From Motiliproteus sp047633175 (GTDB taxonomy: Bacteria; Pseudomonadota; Gammaproteobacteria; Pseudomonadales; Balneatricaceae): a stretch of 64,000 bases of DNA. The DNA is taken from the NCBI GenBank assembly GCA_047633175.1, contig JBLIEQ010000019.1, forward strand, positions 1 to 64,000, given 5' to 3'. Both the position numbers and the translations under genes were made by a program. Numbering within the stretch: position 1 is the first letter of the stretch; each line of letters begins with the position of its first letter. The notes below the pieces were generated by a model that saw only the letters and a program-made list of their open reading frames with translations, was not told the DNA's origin and ran no database searches. Of the stretch, positions 51,245-60,641 are shown one piece after another.

Positions 51245-52516
51245 TTAAAGCTCCTCGATGCCGCCCATATAGGACTGCAGCACCTTAGGAATACGCACCT
51301 TACCTGTTTCGGTTTGATAATTTTCGAGTACGGCGACGAGGGTGCGTCCTACAGCCAGACCCGAACCATTGAGGGTATGCAGCAGCTCGGGCTTGCCGGT
51401 TGCGGGGTTACGCCAGCGCGCCTGCATCCGCCGCGCCTGAAAATCACCCATAGAGCTGCAGGAAGAGATTTCGCGGTATTTCTGCTGCCCCGGCAACCAG
51501 ACCTCCAGGTCGTAGGTTTTAGTCGCGGAGAAACCCAAATCGCCGCCGCAGAGCACGACGACCCGATAGGGCAGCTCCAGCTTCTGCAGAATCGCCTCGG
51601 CATGGCCGGTCAGCTCTTCCAGGGCCTGCACCGATTGTGCCGGCTCTACCATCTGCACCATCTCGACTTTTTCAAACTGGTGCTGACGAATCATGCCGCG
51701 GGTATCACGGCCATAACTGCCGGCCTCACTACGAAAACAGGGGGTATGACTGGTCAGACGACAGGGCAACTCTTTGGCTTCAAAGATCCGGTCACGGGCG
51801 ATGTTAGTGACAGGGACCTCGGCGGTAGGGATCAGGTAGAGGTCGTTATCACCGGGTACTTTAAAGAGATCGGCTTCAAATTTGGGTAACTGACCCGTGC
51901 CACGCAGACTCTCTGCATTGACCAGATAAGGCACATAGACCTCTTCATAGCCGTGCTCCCGAGTCTGCACATCCAGCATAAACTGGATCAACGCCCGATG
52001 CAGCCGGGCCAGATTACCGCGCATCACCGCAAAGCGTGAGCCGGTGATCTTGGCGGCGGTCTCAAAATCCAGCTCGCCATTCGCCGTGCCCAAATCGACA
52101 TGATCTTTGGCCTCGAAATCAAACTGGGTAGGCTCACCCCAGACCCGAACCTCGATATTATCATCCTCAGAGGCACCCTCGGGAACCGCATCATCAGGAA
52201 TATTAGGGATACCCATAAGCAGCAGATCGAGCTGCTCCTGAACCTCCCGGTACTCCCCGGCGAGACTCTCGAGTTGCTGTTTAATCTCCTCGCCCGTGGT
52301 TTTTAGCGGCGCTATATCATCACCCGCCTTAGCCGCCATGCCAATTTTAGCGGCCAGAGATTTACGCTGAGACTGCAGCTGCTCAGTCGTCGATTGCAGG
52401 TGTTTACGGCTATTATCGAGCTGCGTAAACAGATCTGTATCGAATGTATAACCCTTCTTACTGAGTTTTTGGGCGATCGCGTCAAGGTCACTACGGAGAA
52501 GTTTCGGATCGAGCAT
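51245..52516 (-). CDS. serS: Serine--tRNA ligase
   Basis: Class II aminoacyl-tRNA synthetase. 423 residues: N-terminal coiled-coil arm (residues 25-105) that grips tRNA-Ser, then the catalytic core with PCFRSEAGSYGRDTRGMIRQHQFEKVEMV (motif 2) and GSGLAVGRTLVAVLENYQ (motif 3). Leads the order serS-crcB-rarA-lolA-ftsK read from the other end; these run in the same direction with small gaps. Confidence 0.97.
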   Translation of the reverse strand: MLDPKLLRSDLDAIAQKLSKKGYTFDTDLFTQLDNSRKHLQSTTEQLQSQRKSLAAKIGMAAKAGDDIAPLKTTGEEIKQQLESLAGEYREVQEQLDLLLMGIPNIPDDAVPEGASEDDNIEVRVWGEPTQFDFEAKDHVDLGTANGELDFETAAKITGSRFAVMRGNLARLHRALIQFMLDVQTREHGYEEVYVPYLVNAESLRGTGQLPKFEADLFKVPGDNDLYLIPTAEVPVTNIARDRIFEAKELPCRLTSHTPCFRSEAGSYGRDTRGMIRQHQFEKVEMVQMVEPAQSVQALEELTGHAEAILQKLELPYRVVVLCGGDLGFSATKTYDLEVWLPGQQKYREISSCSSMGDFQARRMQARWRNPATGKPELLHTLNGSGLAVGRTLVAVLENYQTETGKVRIPKVLQSYMGGIEEL

Positions 52517-52551
52517 CGGTCAACAGGGCCTTATAAGAGGAGTGAATCGAA

Positions 52552-52932
52552 TTAAACCCATAAACGGGTTAGCCACAAACCCGCCGCCAGCGCGGCGATG
52601 CAGCATAAAAGACTTAATACTATATAAATCACGGCGGACAAGATATGACCTTCCTGGATCAAGGTCAGAGTTTCCAGAGAGAACGTCGAAAAGGTCGTGA
52701 ATGCACCCAAAAAGCCCACCATCAGCAACTGCCGTGACGCGGGCGGCAACTGGGCTTTTTCCATAATCAGCACGAAGCACACCCCCATCAGCAGCGATCC
52801 GAGCACATTGACGGTCAGGGTTCCCAGCGGCAGCGGGTGCTGGGTATTATTCACCACGTAACCGCTGAGCCAATAGCGACCGACCGCTCCGAGCGCTCCT
52901 CCCACCGCGACCAATATCACTTGCAACATCAT
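52552..52932 (-). CDS. crcB: Fluoride efflux channel CrcB/FluC
   Basis: 126 residues, four membrane helices, with GGALGAVGRYWLSG at the N-terminus and GFLGAFTTFSTFSLET in the third helix (sodium site and fluoride-lining phenylalanines). A single gene, so it would work as an antiparallel homodimer. It lies 36 bp after rarA; no fluoride riboswitch fits in that gap. Confidence 0.95.
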   Translation of the reverse strand: MMLQVILVAVGGALGAVGRYWLSGYVVNNTQHPLPLGTLTVNVLGSLLMGVCFVLIMEKAQLPPASRQLLMVGFLGAFTTFSTFSLETLTLIQEGHILSAVIYIVLSLLCCIAALAAGLWLTRLWV

Positions 52933-52968
52933 CGCCTCATTCGTTCGTTATCGTGCTGGCAACCAACA

Positions 52969-54336
52969 TCACTTGTTGTCCTTGTAGCGCTGGCGATCAC
53001 TGAGCCGATCAAGCTCTCGCAGGTGCGTTAGCTTCTCGCCAATTTTCTGCTCCAGCCCACGCGGTTCCGGCTCGTAGTAGCGTCGCTGCCCGATAGCTTC
53101 CGGCAGATAGCACTCGCCAGCCGCATAGCCGCCGGGCTCATCGTGTGCATAGCGGTATTCGTTACCGTAACCAAGATCCTTCATCAGCGAGGTCGGCGCA
53201 TTGCGTAGATGCACCGGCACCTCGTAGGAGGGATCCTCGCGCACATCGGCCATCGCCTGATTAAAGGCGCGATAGACCGCATTAGACTTAGGCGCGCTGG
53301 CACAGAATACCGCCGCCTGGGCGATCGCCCTGTTACCTTCGGCCGGCCCTAGACGCACAAACGCATCCCAGGCATTGAGGGTGATCTGCAGCGCACGCGG
53401 GTCGGCATTGCCGATATCTTCCGAGGCGATCGCCACCAGGCGTCTGGCGACATAGAGCGGATCGCAGCCGCCATCGAGCATCCGCGCATACCAGTACAGG
53501 GCGCCATCGGGAGAAGAACCGCGCACCGATTTATGAAACGCCGAGATCTGATCGTAAAACAGATCCCCCTGCTTATCATAACGCCGCCCTGAGGCCTGCA
53601 GCACCTCCTCCATCACGCTGGCATCGACCACCAGAGACTCGCCCTCGACCCGTGCCAGGTCGGCGGCTATCTCAAGCAGATTAAGCGCCCGCCGGCCATC
53701 ACCATCCGCAGCTCTTGCCAGACTCTCGATCAGCTCGGCATCAATCTGGATATTTTTTCCGCCCAGCCCACGCGGCTCGAGCAACGCCTTGCCGATCAAT
53801 TCGACCAGTATCGCTTCGTCGAGGGGACGCAGCAGGTAGACCCGCGCCCGTGACAGCAGGGCACTATTGAGCTCAAAGGAAGGGTTCTCGGTCGTTGCAC
53901 CGATAAAGATCAGCGTACCGTCTTCAACATAGGGCAGGAAGGCATCCTGCTGGCTCTTATTGAAGCGGTGCACCTCATCGACAAAAAGAATGGTCTTACG
54001 TTGCGATTGCGCCCGCTGCTGCCTAGCCTGCTCGATCGCTATCCGGATCTCTTTCACGCCCGAAAGCACCGCCGAAATCGATTCAAAATGGGCATCGGTT
54101 AGCTCTGCGATCAGGCGAGCCAGGGTGGTCTTACCGACACCCGGCGGCCCCCACAGGATCATCGAGTGGAGGCAGTCCAGCTCAATCGCGGTACGCAAAG
54201 CCTTGTTGGGGCCGAGAATATGATGCTGACCGAGATAGTCATCCAGAGAATGGGGACGCATCTTGGCCGCCAGGGGCTGATAACCCTGCTGCTGCTCTTG
54301 CTCCTGCTCTTGTTTTTGAAACAGATCCTGGCTCAT
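52969..54336 (-). CDS. rarA: Replication-associated recombination protein A (RarA/MgsA)
   Basis: AAA+ ATPase acting at stalled replication forks. 455 residues from the ATG at 54336, 7 bp after the lolA stop; the open frame continues upstream into lolA but without family similarity. Motifs: LGQHHIL, Walker A GPPGVGKTTLAR, Walker B FVDEVHRFNK, GATTENPSF, and the C-terminal tetramerisation part KSVRGSSPDGALYW. The first 20 residues include a short Gln/Glu repeat. Confidence 0.95.
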   Translation of the reverse strand: MSQDLFQKQEQEQEQQQGYQPLAAKMRPHSLDDYLGQHHILGPNKALRTAIELDCLHSMILWGPPGVGKTTLARLIAELTDAHFESISAVLSGVKEIRIAIEQARQQRAQSQRKTILFVDEVHRFNKSQQDAFLPYVEDGTLIFIGATTENPSFELNSALLSRARVYLLRPLDEAILVELIGKALLEPRGLGGKNIQIDAELIESLARAADGDGRRALNLLEIAADLARVEGESLVVDASVMEEVLQASGRRYDKQGDLFYDQISAFHKSVRGSSPDGALYWYARMLDGGCDPLYVARRLVAIASEDIGNADPRALQITLNAWDAFVRLGPAEGNRAIAQAAVFCASAPKSNAVYRAFNQAMADVREDPSYEVPVHLRNAPTSLMKDLGYGNEYRYAHDEPGGYAAGECYLPEAIGQRRYYEPEPRGLEQKIGEKLTHLRELDRLSDRQRYKDNK

Positions 54337-54343
54337 AAACCGG

Positions 54344-55006
54344 CTACTCGGAAAGCAGGTCGACGCCCGCAGGCACCTGGAATTCAAACTGGCTGTCATC
54401 GACCTCGGGGTTCAGCAGAATATCGCTGAAATTAATGCCCGTCTTCTGCCCAAGATTATCTTCAAGCTGCATCTCGGTCGGAATCCCTGCCGTAAACTGG
54501 ATGCGTAAGACCACAAAGAGGGCCTCTTCATTCTTGGGCAGGAGGCGAAACACCCCTGTATCACCCTCGACAGGTCCCTGCACCGCAAAGGTTTTTTCCA
54601 GGTCATTCAGGTTACCGCTCAGCAACAGGGCCGGCGTACTGCTCAACCGATGATCAACCGGCCGCCTGGTAACCTGCTCTAGGTCCTGATCGTACAGCCA
54701 TAGCGTGGCCCCATTAGAGACCAGCAGCTGCGGGAAGGGCTCCTCGGTACGCCAGCGAAACTTGCCGGGGCGCGCCAGCACCATCTCTCCATGAACCTGC
54801 TGCAGTCGCCTGCCAGTGCCATCGAGCACCAACTGCTCAAAAGTCGCCGACAGGCTATTGACGCGACTAAGCAGCCCGCTTAAATGTTGTGCCGGGGTGT
54901 CCGCAGCATGAAGAGTGCCGCTTAGCACCAGCGCGCCCAACAGCAACCCTGCCCGCAACCCTGCCCGCAACCTAAGTCTCATCATAAAATTGATCCCGAT
55001 ATCCAT
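54344..55006 (-). CDS. lolA: Outer-membrane lipoprotein carrier LolA
   Basis: Periplasmic shuttle taking lipoproteins from LolCDE to LolB. 220 residues with a signal peptide ending near ALVLSGTLHAAD. Family patterns: VNSLSATFEQLVLD, GEMVLARPGKFRWRTEEPFPQLLVSNG and LWLYDQDLEQVTRR. The ATG lies 2 bp after the ftsK stop, suggesting coupling; two internal ATGs 7 and 8 codons on are alternatives. The signal peptide region holds a 12-bp tandem repeat giving LRAGLRAGLL. Confidence 0.95.
   Translation of the reverse strand: MDIGINFMMRLRLRAGLRAGLLLGALVLSGTLHAADTPAQHLSGLLSRVNSLSATFEQLVLDGTGRRLQQVHGEMVLARPGKFRWRTEEPFPQLLVSNGATLWLYDQDLEQVTRRPVDHRLSSTPALLLSGNLNDLEKTFAVQGPVEGDTGVFRLLPKNEEALFVVLRIQFTAGIPTEMQLEDNLGQKTGINFSDILLNPEVDDSQFEFQVPAGVDLLSE
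54943..54973. repeat. 12-bp tandem repeat in the lolA signal peptide
   Basis: GCAACCCTGCCC twice, followed by a partial third unit. It encodes the repeated RAGL of the signal peptide. Confidence 0.9.
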
Positions 55007-55008
55007 TT

Positions 55009-57678
55009 TTAATTAACACCCACCGGTGGTGGAGCGATGACTTCCCGGCCGCCATTATGACCGGGCTCGCTGACGACACCTGCCGCTTCCATCGACTCGA
55101 CCATACGGGCCGCGCGGTTGTAACCGATCTTAAACTTACGCTGCACCGCCGATACCGATGCCCGTCGACTCTGAGTCACCAGCGCGACGGCCTGATCATA
55201 GAGCGGATCGAGTTCATCCTCATAGTTTGAACCCCCGCCGCCATCCATCTCCACCGTCTCGGTCAGGATCTCTTCTACAAACTTGGCCGGCCCCCACTCT
55301 TTCCAGGCCTCAACGCTGCGATGCACCTCGTCATCACTGACAAACGCCCCGTGCACCCGTACCGGCATACTGCTGCCCGCAGGCAGATAAAGCATATCGC
55401 CGTTCCCCAGCAGGTTCTCAGCACCCCCCTGATCCAGGATGGTGCGCGAGTCGATCCTGGATGAGACCTGAAACGCGATTCGGGTCGGCACGTTGGCCTT
55501 GATCAACCCGGTAATCACATCGACCGAAGGCCGCTGCGTCGCCAGAATCAGATGGATTCCCGCGGCCCGTGCTTTCTGGGCTATGCGGGCGATCAGCTCT
55601 TCCACTTTTTTGCCGACGATCATCATCATGTCAGCAAATTCATCGACCACGACCACGATATAGGGCAGCGTCTCTAACTCAGGTGCCGGGGCATGCTCAT
55701 CGGCGCCATGCTCAAGCGGCTTCCACAACGGATCCAGCAGCGGCTCTCCGCGCGCCTGGGCTTCAAGAACCTTGTCGTTGAAACCGGCTAGGTTACGCAC
55801 CCCCATCTTGGAGAGCAGCTTATAGCGCCGTTCCATCTCCGCCACGCACCAGCGCAGCCCGGTAGCCGCATCCTTCATATCGGTAATAACCGGCGTCAAC
55901 AGATGGGGAATACCGTCATAGATCGACAGCTCCAACATCTTCGGGTCGACCATCATCAACCGCACTTCATCAGGGGTCGCCTTGTACAGCAGGCTCAGGA
56001 TCATCGCATTAACACCCACCGACTTACCCGACCCGGTGGTACCCGCCACCAGCAGGTGTGGCATCTTGGCCAGATTAACGACTACAGGATTACCCGCGAT
56101 ATCGTTACCCAGCCCCATACTCAACCGGGAAGAGGCCTGGGTATAGACGGGGGCATCGAGGACTTCCCGAAGCCTTACCATCTCTCTGGTTTCGTTCGGA
56201 ATCTCAATCCCGACCACCGACTTACCGGCAATAACCTCCACGACGCGTACGCTCATCACCGCCATCGAGCGTGCCAGGTCTTTGGACAAATTGGTAATCT
56301 TGCTGACCTTGGTGCCCGGGGCTGGACTAATCTCGAAACGGGTAATCACCGGCCCCGGATTCACCTCGACAACCTCGGCGATAACACCAAAGTCTTTCAG
56401 CTTGGCCTCCAGCAATCGTGACATATCTTCCAGCTGCTCGGGGGTATAGCCCTGAGCCGTTTTCTCGGAGGGCGGATCGAGCAGCGTGACACTGGGAATC
56501 TGCTTAGGCGCGATGCCGGGCTTAACAGGCCGGGGATCCCGATAACCGGCATAGGAACCAGCGTCGGAGTCAGAATAATCGACGGCAGCAATAGTCTCCG
56601 ACAGTGGCACGATCTTCAGCTCTTTAGCCTTGATGGCAGGCCCGGCATCCGCACCCATATCAAGCCCAGATAACTCGCCCTGTACCTCGGCGTCAGAGGG
56701 CAAAGCCGCGGCAGCGGATAGAGGCAAGGCACTGCGCGGCTCATCGGCAGCCGCAGCACTCTGCATAGCACGCGGCTTACTACTCGCAGCCCTGCGCGGC
56801 TCAGCGCAAACCCTGGCCGTAGCGCTCTGCGCATCTTCTGTCGCGCTCTGTGCAGCACGTTGAGTCGCACCCTGAGCATGACTCTGTGCATCGCTTTGAG
56901 CAGTGCTCTGCGTATCGCCTGTCGCGCTCTGCGTATCGCCATAAATCCCAGACTTTACTCTGACCTTGTCTACCAGACGAGAGATAGTCTCGCTGACAGC
57001 CGCGGCTGAGGTACTGTCGGGCTTAACACCGAGCCCGGCACCCGCCTGCGGCCGTTTCTCGGCAGCACCAGCACCCCGGCCTCGAGACAGCCTCGCTATC
57101 CCTGCCAGCACCGCAGCACCAGAGGCCTGCGCCAGGCTAAGCCAGGACAGATCAGTATACAGCGTAATACCCAGCAGCAGGACACCCAGCAGCACCAGCG
57201 TGGTACCGACCAGCCCCAGGGTCAGCAACCCGATCCTGGCCAGGGACAGACCCGCCACCCCGCCCGCCTCGAAAGGAAGCTGCTGCCACTGATTGTTCGA
57301 ATGAATCGCAAGCAACGCGGCGCCTGCACCTATAATCAGCACGCCTCCCAGGGTTCGCAGCAGCAAGTAAGGTAGGGCGACATGCCAGCGCTGTTGTGGT
57401 TGACGCAAGAAGCGCCAGGCACGGTAGATCACCATCAAAGGCAGCACGAAGGCCATGTAGCCCAGCATCGAAAAGCTGAAATCTGCCAGCCAGGCACCGC
57501 CTACTCCCCCCGCGTTGCGAACAGAGCCGGTATACCCCAGGTGTGACCAGCCGGGATCGAGTGGATCAAAGCTACAGAGTGCCAGCAGCAGAAAGATGCA
57601 GCCGAAAACCACGACAATCAGGCCGCCTTCCTTCGTAATGCGGGAGATAAAATCCATAAAGACCTGACGTTCGGTCAT
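55009..57678 (-). CDS. ftsK: DNA translocase FtsK
   Basis: Septal DNA pump that clears and aligns chromosome termini and activates XerCD. 889 residues: four N-terminal membrane helices, a linker (about 200-360), then the motor with Walker A VAGTTGSGKSVGVNAM and Walker B VVVVDEFADMMM, and a C-terminal gamma winged-helix domain (LVTQSRRASVSAVQRKFKIGYNRAARMVESME) that reads KOPS. The linker carries many imperfect AQSATGDTQS-type repeats. ATG at 57678; an ATG seven codons on with CAGG upstream is also plausible. Confidence 0.96.
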   Translation of the reverse strand: MTERQVFMDFISRITKEGGLIVVVFGCIFLLLALCSFDPLDPGWSHLGYTGSVRNAGGVGGAWLADFSFSMLGYMAFVLPLMVIYRAWRFLRQPQQRWHVALPYLLLRTLGGVLIIGAGAALLAIHSNNQWQQLPFEAGGVAGLSLARIGLLTLGLVGTTLVLLGVLLLGITLYTDLSWLSLAQASGAAVLAGIARLSRGRGAGAAEKRPQAGAGLGVKPDSTSAAAVSETISRLVDKVRVKSGIYGDTQSATGDTQSTAQSDAQSHAQGATQRAAQSATEDAQSATARVCAEPRRAASSKPRAMQSAAAADEPRSALPLSAAAALPSDAEVQGELSGLDMGADAGPAIKAKELKIVPLSETIAAVDYSDSDAGSYAGYRDPRPVKPGIAPKQIPSVTLLDPPSEKTAQGYTPEQLEDMSRLLEAKLKDFGVIAEVVEVNPGPVITRFEISPAPGTKVSKITNLSKDLARSMAVMSVRVVEVIAGKSVVGIEIPNETREMVRLREVLDAPVYTQASSRLSMGLGNDIAGNPVVVNLAKMPHLLVAGTTGSGKSVGVNAMILSLLYKATPDEVRLMMVDPKMLELSIYDGIPHLLTPVITDMKDAATGLRWCVAEMERRYKLLSKMGVRNLAGFNDKVLEAQARGEPLLDPLWKPLEHGADEHAPAPELETLPYIVVVVDEFADMMMIVGKKVEELIARIAQKARAAGIHLILATQRPSVDVITGLIKANVPTRIAFQVSSRIDSRTILDQGGAENLLGNGDMLYLPAGSSMPVRVHGAFVSDDEVHRSVEAWKEWGPAKFVEEILTETVEMDGGGGSNYEDELDPLYDQAVALVTQSRRASVSAVQRKFKIGYNRAARMVESMEAAGVVSEPGHNGGREVIAPPPVGVN

Positions 57679-58093
57679 CTGCTATTACTACCCTTGCTTG
57701 AAAAACGGAAAAGTAACATATTTTGACGCTGTTGATGACCGCCATCCGCTCTAACCCGACTCTTTTGCGCGGATTAAGCCAAAGAACCTGCGAATACGCC
57801 CCTAAGAGCCTCAGGCTATGAACAATCTTAAGCCCGATTCTACAACAGCAAAAAATTCGATTAAGATGTGCGCCACTAGGAGGCTGACCGCCCCTTTATT
57901 TTAAGGAAATAGCGCTCGTAGCGAGAGATCCTCATTTTGAGTCGGATTTTCCGATCATTTGCGAAGAAGAGTGGTTCTATTCGCCAAAAATGAGCGGAAA
58001 ATCTGGCCACAATGCGGATTTCGCAGTAAGTCAGTCTATTCTCGGTCAGCCTCCTAAATCAATCCTCCCCGAATACAGCCATAGAGAGAACTC
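57679..58093. other. Intergenic region between ftsK and trxB
   Basis: A 415-bp gap between divergent genes. Apart from the fold-back element at 57877-58056 I see no gene. Promoters for both must lie here, and the element separates any ftsK promoter from trxB. Confidence 0.75.
57877..58056. mobile_element. 180-bp fold-back (MITE-like) element upstream of trxB
   Basis: Terminal inverted repeats TAGGAGGCTGACCG (57877-57890) and CGGTCAGCCTCCTA (58043-58056) match exactly. Inside, GATTTTCCGATCATTTGCGAA and TTCGCCAAAAATGAGCGGAAAATC are near-complements, so most of the element can fold into one hairpin. No reading frame. This is typical of miniature inverted-repeat elements, but no mobilising transposase is in the window. 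Confidence 0.65.
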
Positions 58094-59050
58094 ATGAGCG
58101 AAACCAAGCACGCCCGACTGATCATACTGGGATCAGGACCTGCCGGATATACCGCTGCTGTTTACGCAGCCCGCGCCAACCTTAAGCCCCTGCTGATCAC
58201 CGGCATGCAGGCGGGAGGCCAGCTAACGACCACCACCGACGTCGACAACTGGCCAGGCGACCATGAAGGCGTGCAGGGACCGGAACTGATGGTGCGGATG
58301 CAAAAACATGCAGAGCGCTTTGATACCGAGATCCAGGTCGATCATATTAACAGCGTCGAGCTTGGCGAACGTCCCTTTATCCTGGTGGGCGACAATGCAA
58401 CCTACAGCTGCGATGCCCTTATTATAACCACGGGCGCAACAGCCATGTATCTGGGCCTGGATTCGGAAGAAGCCTTCAAGGGCCGCGGCGTTAGCGCCTG
58501 CGCCACTTGCGATGGTTTCTTCTATCGCAATCAAAAGGTAGTGGTCGTGGGTGGCGGCAACACAGCCGTGGAAGAAGCGCTATACCTCTCTAACATTGCG
58601 TCCGAAGTCACCCTGATCCACCGTCGTGACAGCCTGCGTTCAGAGAAGATATTGCAGGATCATCTGATGGAAAAAGTCGCCAACGGCAATATCAATATCG
58701 AATGGAATCACAGCGTTGATGAGATTCTTGGTGATGCGATGGGCGTCACCGGCATTCGTATCAAGGATGTGCACAGCGGTGTAACCAAGGAGCTCGAGAC
58801 GATGGGCGCGTTTATCGCCATCGGCCACCGACCCAACACCGAGATGTTTGCCGGCCAACTGGAGATGAATAACGGTTATCTGTCAATCCAGAGCGGGCTT
58901 CAGGGCAATGCGACCCAAACCAGCATCCCCGGAGTCTTTGCCGCCGGCGATGTGGCCGATCAGGTCTACCGTCAGGCCGTCACCTCGGCAGGCTTTGGCT
59001 GCATGGCAGCGCTCGATGCCGAGCGCTTCTTAGATAACCTCGACAAATAG
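58094..59050 (+). CDS. trxB: Thioredoxin reductase
   Basis: NADPH-dependent flavoenzyme that keeps thioredoxin reduced. 318 residues: FAD motif GSGPAGYTAAVYAARA, redox pair C136-A-T-C139, NADPH motif VVVGGGNTAVEEALYLS and C-terminal FAD motif GVFAAGDVAD. It starts the set trxB-aat-ate-infA. Its stop is followed by a strong hairpin. Confidence 0.97.
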   Translation: MSETKHARLIILGSGPAGYTAAVYAARANLKPLLITGMQAGGQLTTTTDVDNWPGDHEGVQGPELMVRMQKHAERFDTEIQVDHINSVELGERPFILVGDNATYSCDALIITTGATAMYLGLDSEEAFKGRGVSACATCDGFFYRNQKVVVVGGGNTAVEEALYLSNIASEVTLIHRRDSLRSEKILQDHLMEKVANGNINIEWNHSVDEILGDAMGVTGIRIKDVHSGVTKELETMGAFIAIGHRPNTEMFAGQLEMNNGYLSIQSGLQGNATQTSIPGVFAAGDVADQVYRQAVTSAGFGCMAALDAERFLDNLDK

Positions 59051-59056
59051 GGAGCG

Positions 59057-59079
59057 GCGGGCAGAGCCTCTCTGCCCGC
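59057..59079 (+). promoter_or_regulatory. 10-bp stem hairpin between trxB and aat
   Basis: GCGGGCAGAG, loop CCT, CTCTGCCCGC. No T-run, so rather an RNA-stabilising or processing hairpin than a terminator. It ends 10 nt before the aat start and would occupy its ribosome-binding region. Confidence 0.6.
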
Positions 59080-59089
59080 ATCCTCATCG

Positions 59090-59797
59090 ATGACCCAGAT
59101 CAGCTGGCTAGACGCCGATAATGTAGAGTTCCCTCCGCTGGAGCAGGCACTGGCCGAACCCGATGGCCTGCTGGCCGCCGGGGGCGATCTCAGCCCTGCC
59201 CGCCTTATCCAGGCGTATCGCAACGGAATATTCCCCTGGTACGACGAGTCCCAACCCATCCTCTGGTGGAGCCCGGATCCACGTTGCATCCTCAAACCCG
59301 AGCAACTTCATGTATCACGCAGTCTGCGTAAGCTGATACGCCAGCAGCGGTTGCGGGTCAGCATCGACCAGGACTTTAGCGCGGTTATTTTAGCCTGCGC
59401 CGGGCCTCGTAGTGATGCTGACGGCACCTGGATCTCTCCAGCCATGCAACAGGCCTATCAGCGCCTGCATCAGCAAGGCGTGGCGCATTCGGTCGAGGTC
59501 TGGGAGCAGAACCTGCTGGTTGGCGGACTCTACGGCCTAGCTATCGGCAAGACCTTTTTTGGCGAGTCGATGTTCAGCCGGGTAAGCAATGCATCCAAGC
59601 TGGCGTTTGTGACTCTGGTCGAACGACTCCAACAATGGGACTATGCTTTCATTGATTGCCAGGTTCACAGTCAACACCTTACATCTCTGGGGGCCACCGA
59701 AGTGCCAAGATCCGACTTTATCAGACTTCTTAATGACAACATCGATCGACCGCAGTCACACCCCTGGGAACTAGGGCCGCAACAACAAGATGAATAG
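59090..59797 (+). CDS. aat: Leucyl/phenylalanyl-tRNA--protein transferase
   Basis: Adds Leu or Phe to N-terminal Lys/Arg of proteins, creating N-degrons for ClpS-ClpAP. 235 residues with the family signature YRNGIFPWYDE ... WWSPDPRCIL, the FGESMFSR motif and DCQVHSQHLTSLGA. Neighbour of ate and close to clpA-clpS, all of the same pathway. Confidence 0.96.
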   Translation: MTQISWLDADNVEFPPLEQALAEPDGLLAAGGDLSPARLIQAYRNGIFPWYDESQPILWWSPDPRCILKPEQLHVSRSLRKLIRQQRLRVSIDQDFSAVILACAGPRSDADGTWISPAMQQAYQRLHQQGVAHSVEVWEQNLLVGGLYGLAIGKTFFGESMFSRVSNASKLAFVTLVERLQQWDYAFIDCQVHSQHLTSLGATEVPRSDFIRLLNDNIDRPQSHPWELGPQQQDE

Positions 59798-59816
59798 ATA
59801 CTTTTGAGCAGAGCCC

Positions 59817-60572
59817 TTGACTGACTTACAGCAACTCAAATTTTACGCCACGCCGGAACATAGTTGCAGCTATCTGGATGATCGCCAGGCCAAAACCATT
59901 TTCGCTGATCCCGAAGCGAGTCTGAATAAACACGATTACAGCACCCTGTCAGACCTGGGTTTTCGGCGCAGTGGTAATCACATCTACCGTCCACATTGCC
60001 AGAACTGCAGCGCCTGCATCTCCGCACGAATCCCTGTCGAGCTATTCAGACCGAGCAGAAGCCAGAAACGGGTGCTCAAACTGAACCAAGATCTGCAAAT
60101 TTGTATTCAGGCGCCCGCTTACAGCGACGAATACTACGCCCTGTATGAGCGCTACATCCGGATGCGTCACAGCGATGGGGATATGCACCCCACAAGTAAA
60201 ACGCAGTTCGAATCATTTCTGGTGCAGAGCCGCTACAGCACTCATTTTATTGAATTCAGAACCGATGAGTCCCTGCTGGGCGTCGCTGTCGTGGATTACC
60301 TCGAGCATGGAATATCCGCAATCTACACGTTTTTTGATCCCGAACAGCAGCAGCGCAGCCTCGGAAAACTGGCTATCCTTAAGCTGATCCAACTGGCCCA
60401 GAACGAGGGGCTGCCCTATCTTTATCTGGGGTACTGGGTTCAGGGCTGTCAGAAGATGGCCTATAAAACAGATTACCACCCTATCCAACTTTTGATCGCC
60501 GGACACTGGGTTCATCTGCCTCTGGGGGAAACTTCCGACTTAAAACTCGAAAATATTTTGCGTCGCACCTAG
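59817..60572 (+). CDS. bpt: Aspartate/glutamate leucyltransferase (Bpt/ATE type)
   Basis: Adds Leu to N-terminal Asp/Glu. 251 residues: Cys-rich N-terminal region YRPHCQNCSACISARIPV and C-terminal YLGYWVQGCQKMAYKTDYHP, both typical. Starts at TTG 59817, 19 bp after aat. Located between aat and infA as in many gammaproteobacteria. Confidence 0.95.
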   Translation: MTDLQQLKFYATPEHSCSYLDDRQAKTIFADPEASLNKHDYSTLSDLGFRRSGNHIYRPHCQNCSACISARIPVELFRPSRSQKRVLKLNQDLQICIQAPAYSDEYYALYERYIRMRHSDGDMHPTSKTQFESFLVQSRYSTHFIEFRTDESLLGVAVVDYLEHGISAIYTFFDPEQQQRSLGKLAILKLIQLAQNEGLPYLYLGYWVQGCQKMAYKTDYHPIQLLIAGHWVHLPLGETSDLKLENILRRT

Positions 60573-60641
60573 AAATACGGCAGAATACGCCGCCTTAGCG
60601 CGCCCGTAGAAGATCTAATTAGGTAAGAGGTAAGTCCTATA

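Noticed and set aside
52933..52968. Fluoride riboswitch before crcB
   Set aside because: The gap to rarA is only 36 bp and shows no riboswitch core.
54337..54399. Longer RarA starting inside lolA
   Set aside because: Would overlap the lolA coding end with unrelated residues; the ATG at 54336 follows the lolA stop by 7 bp.
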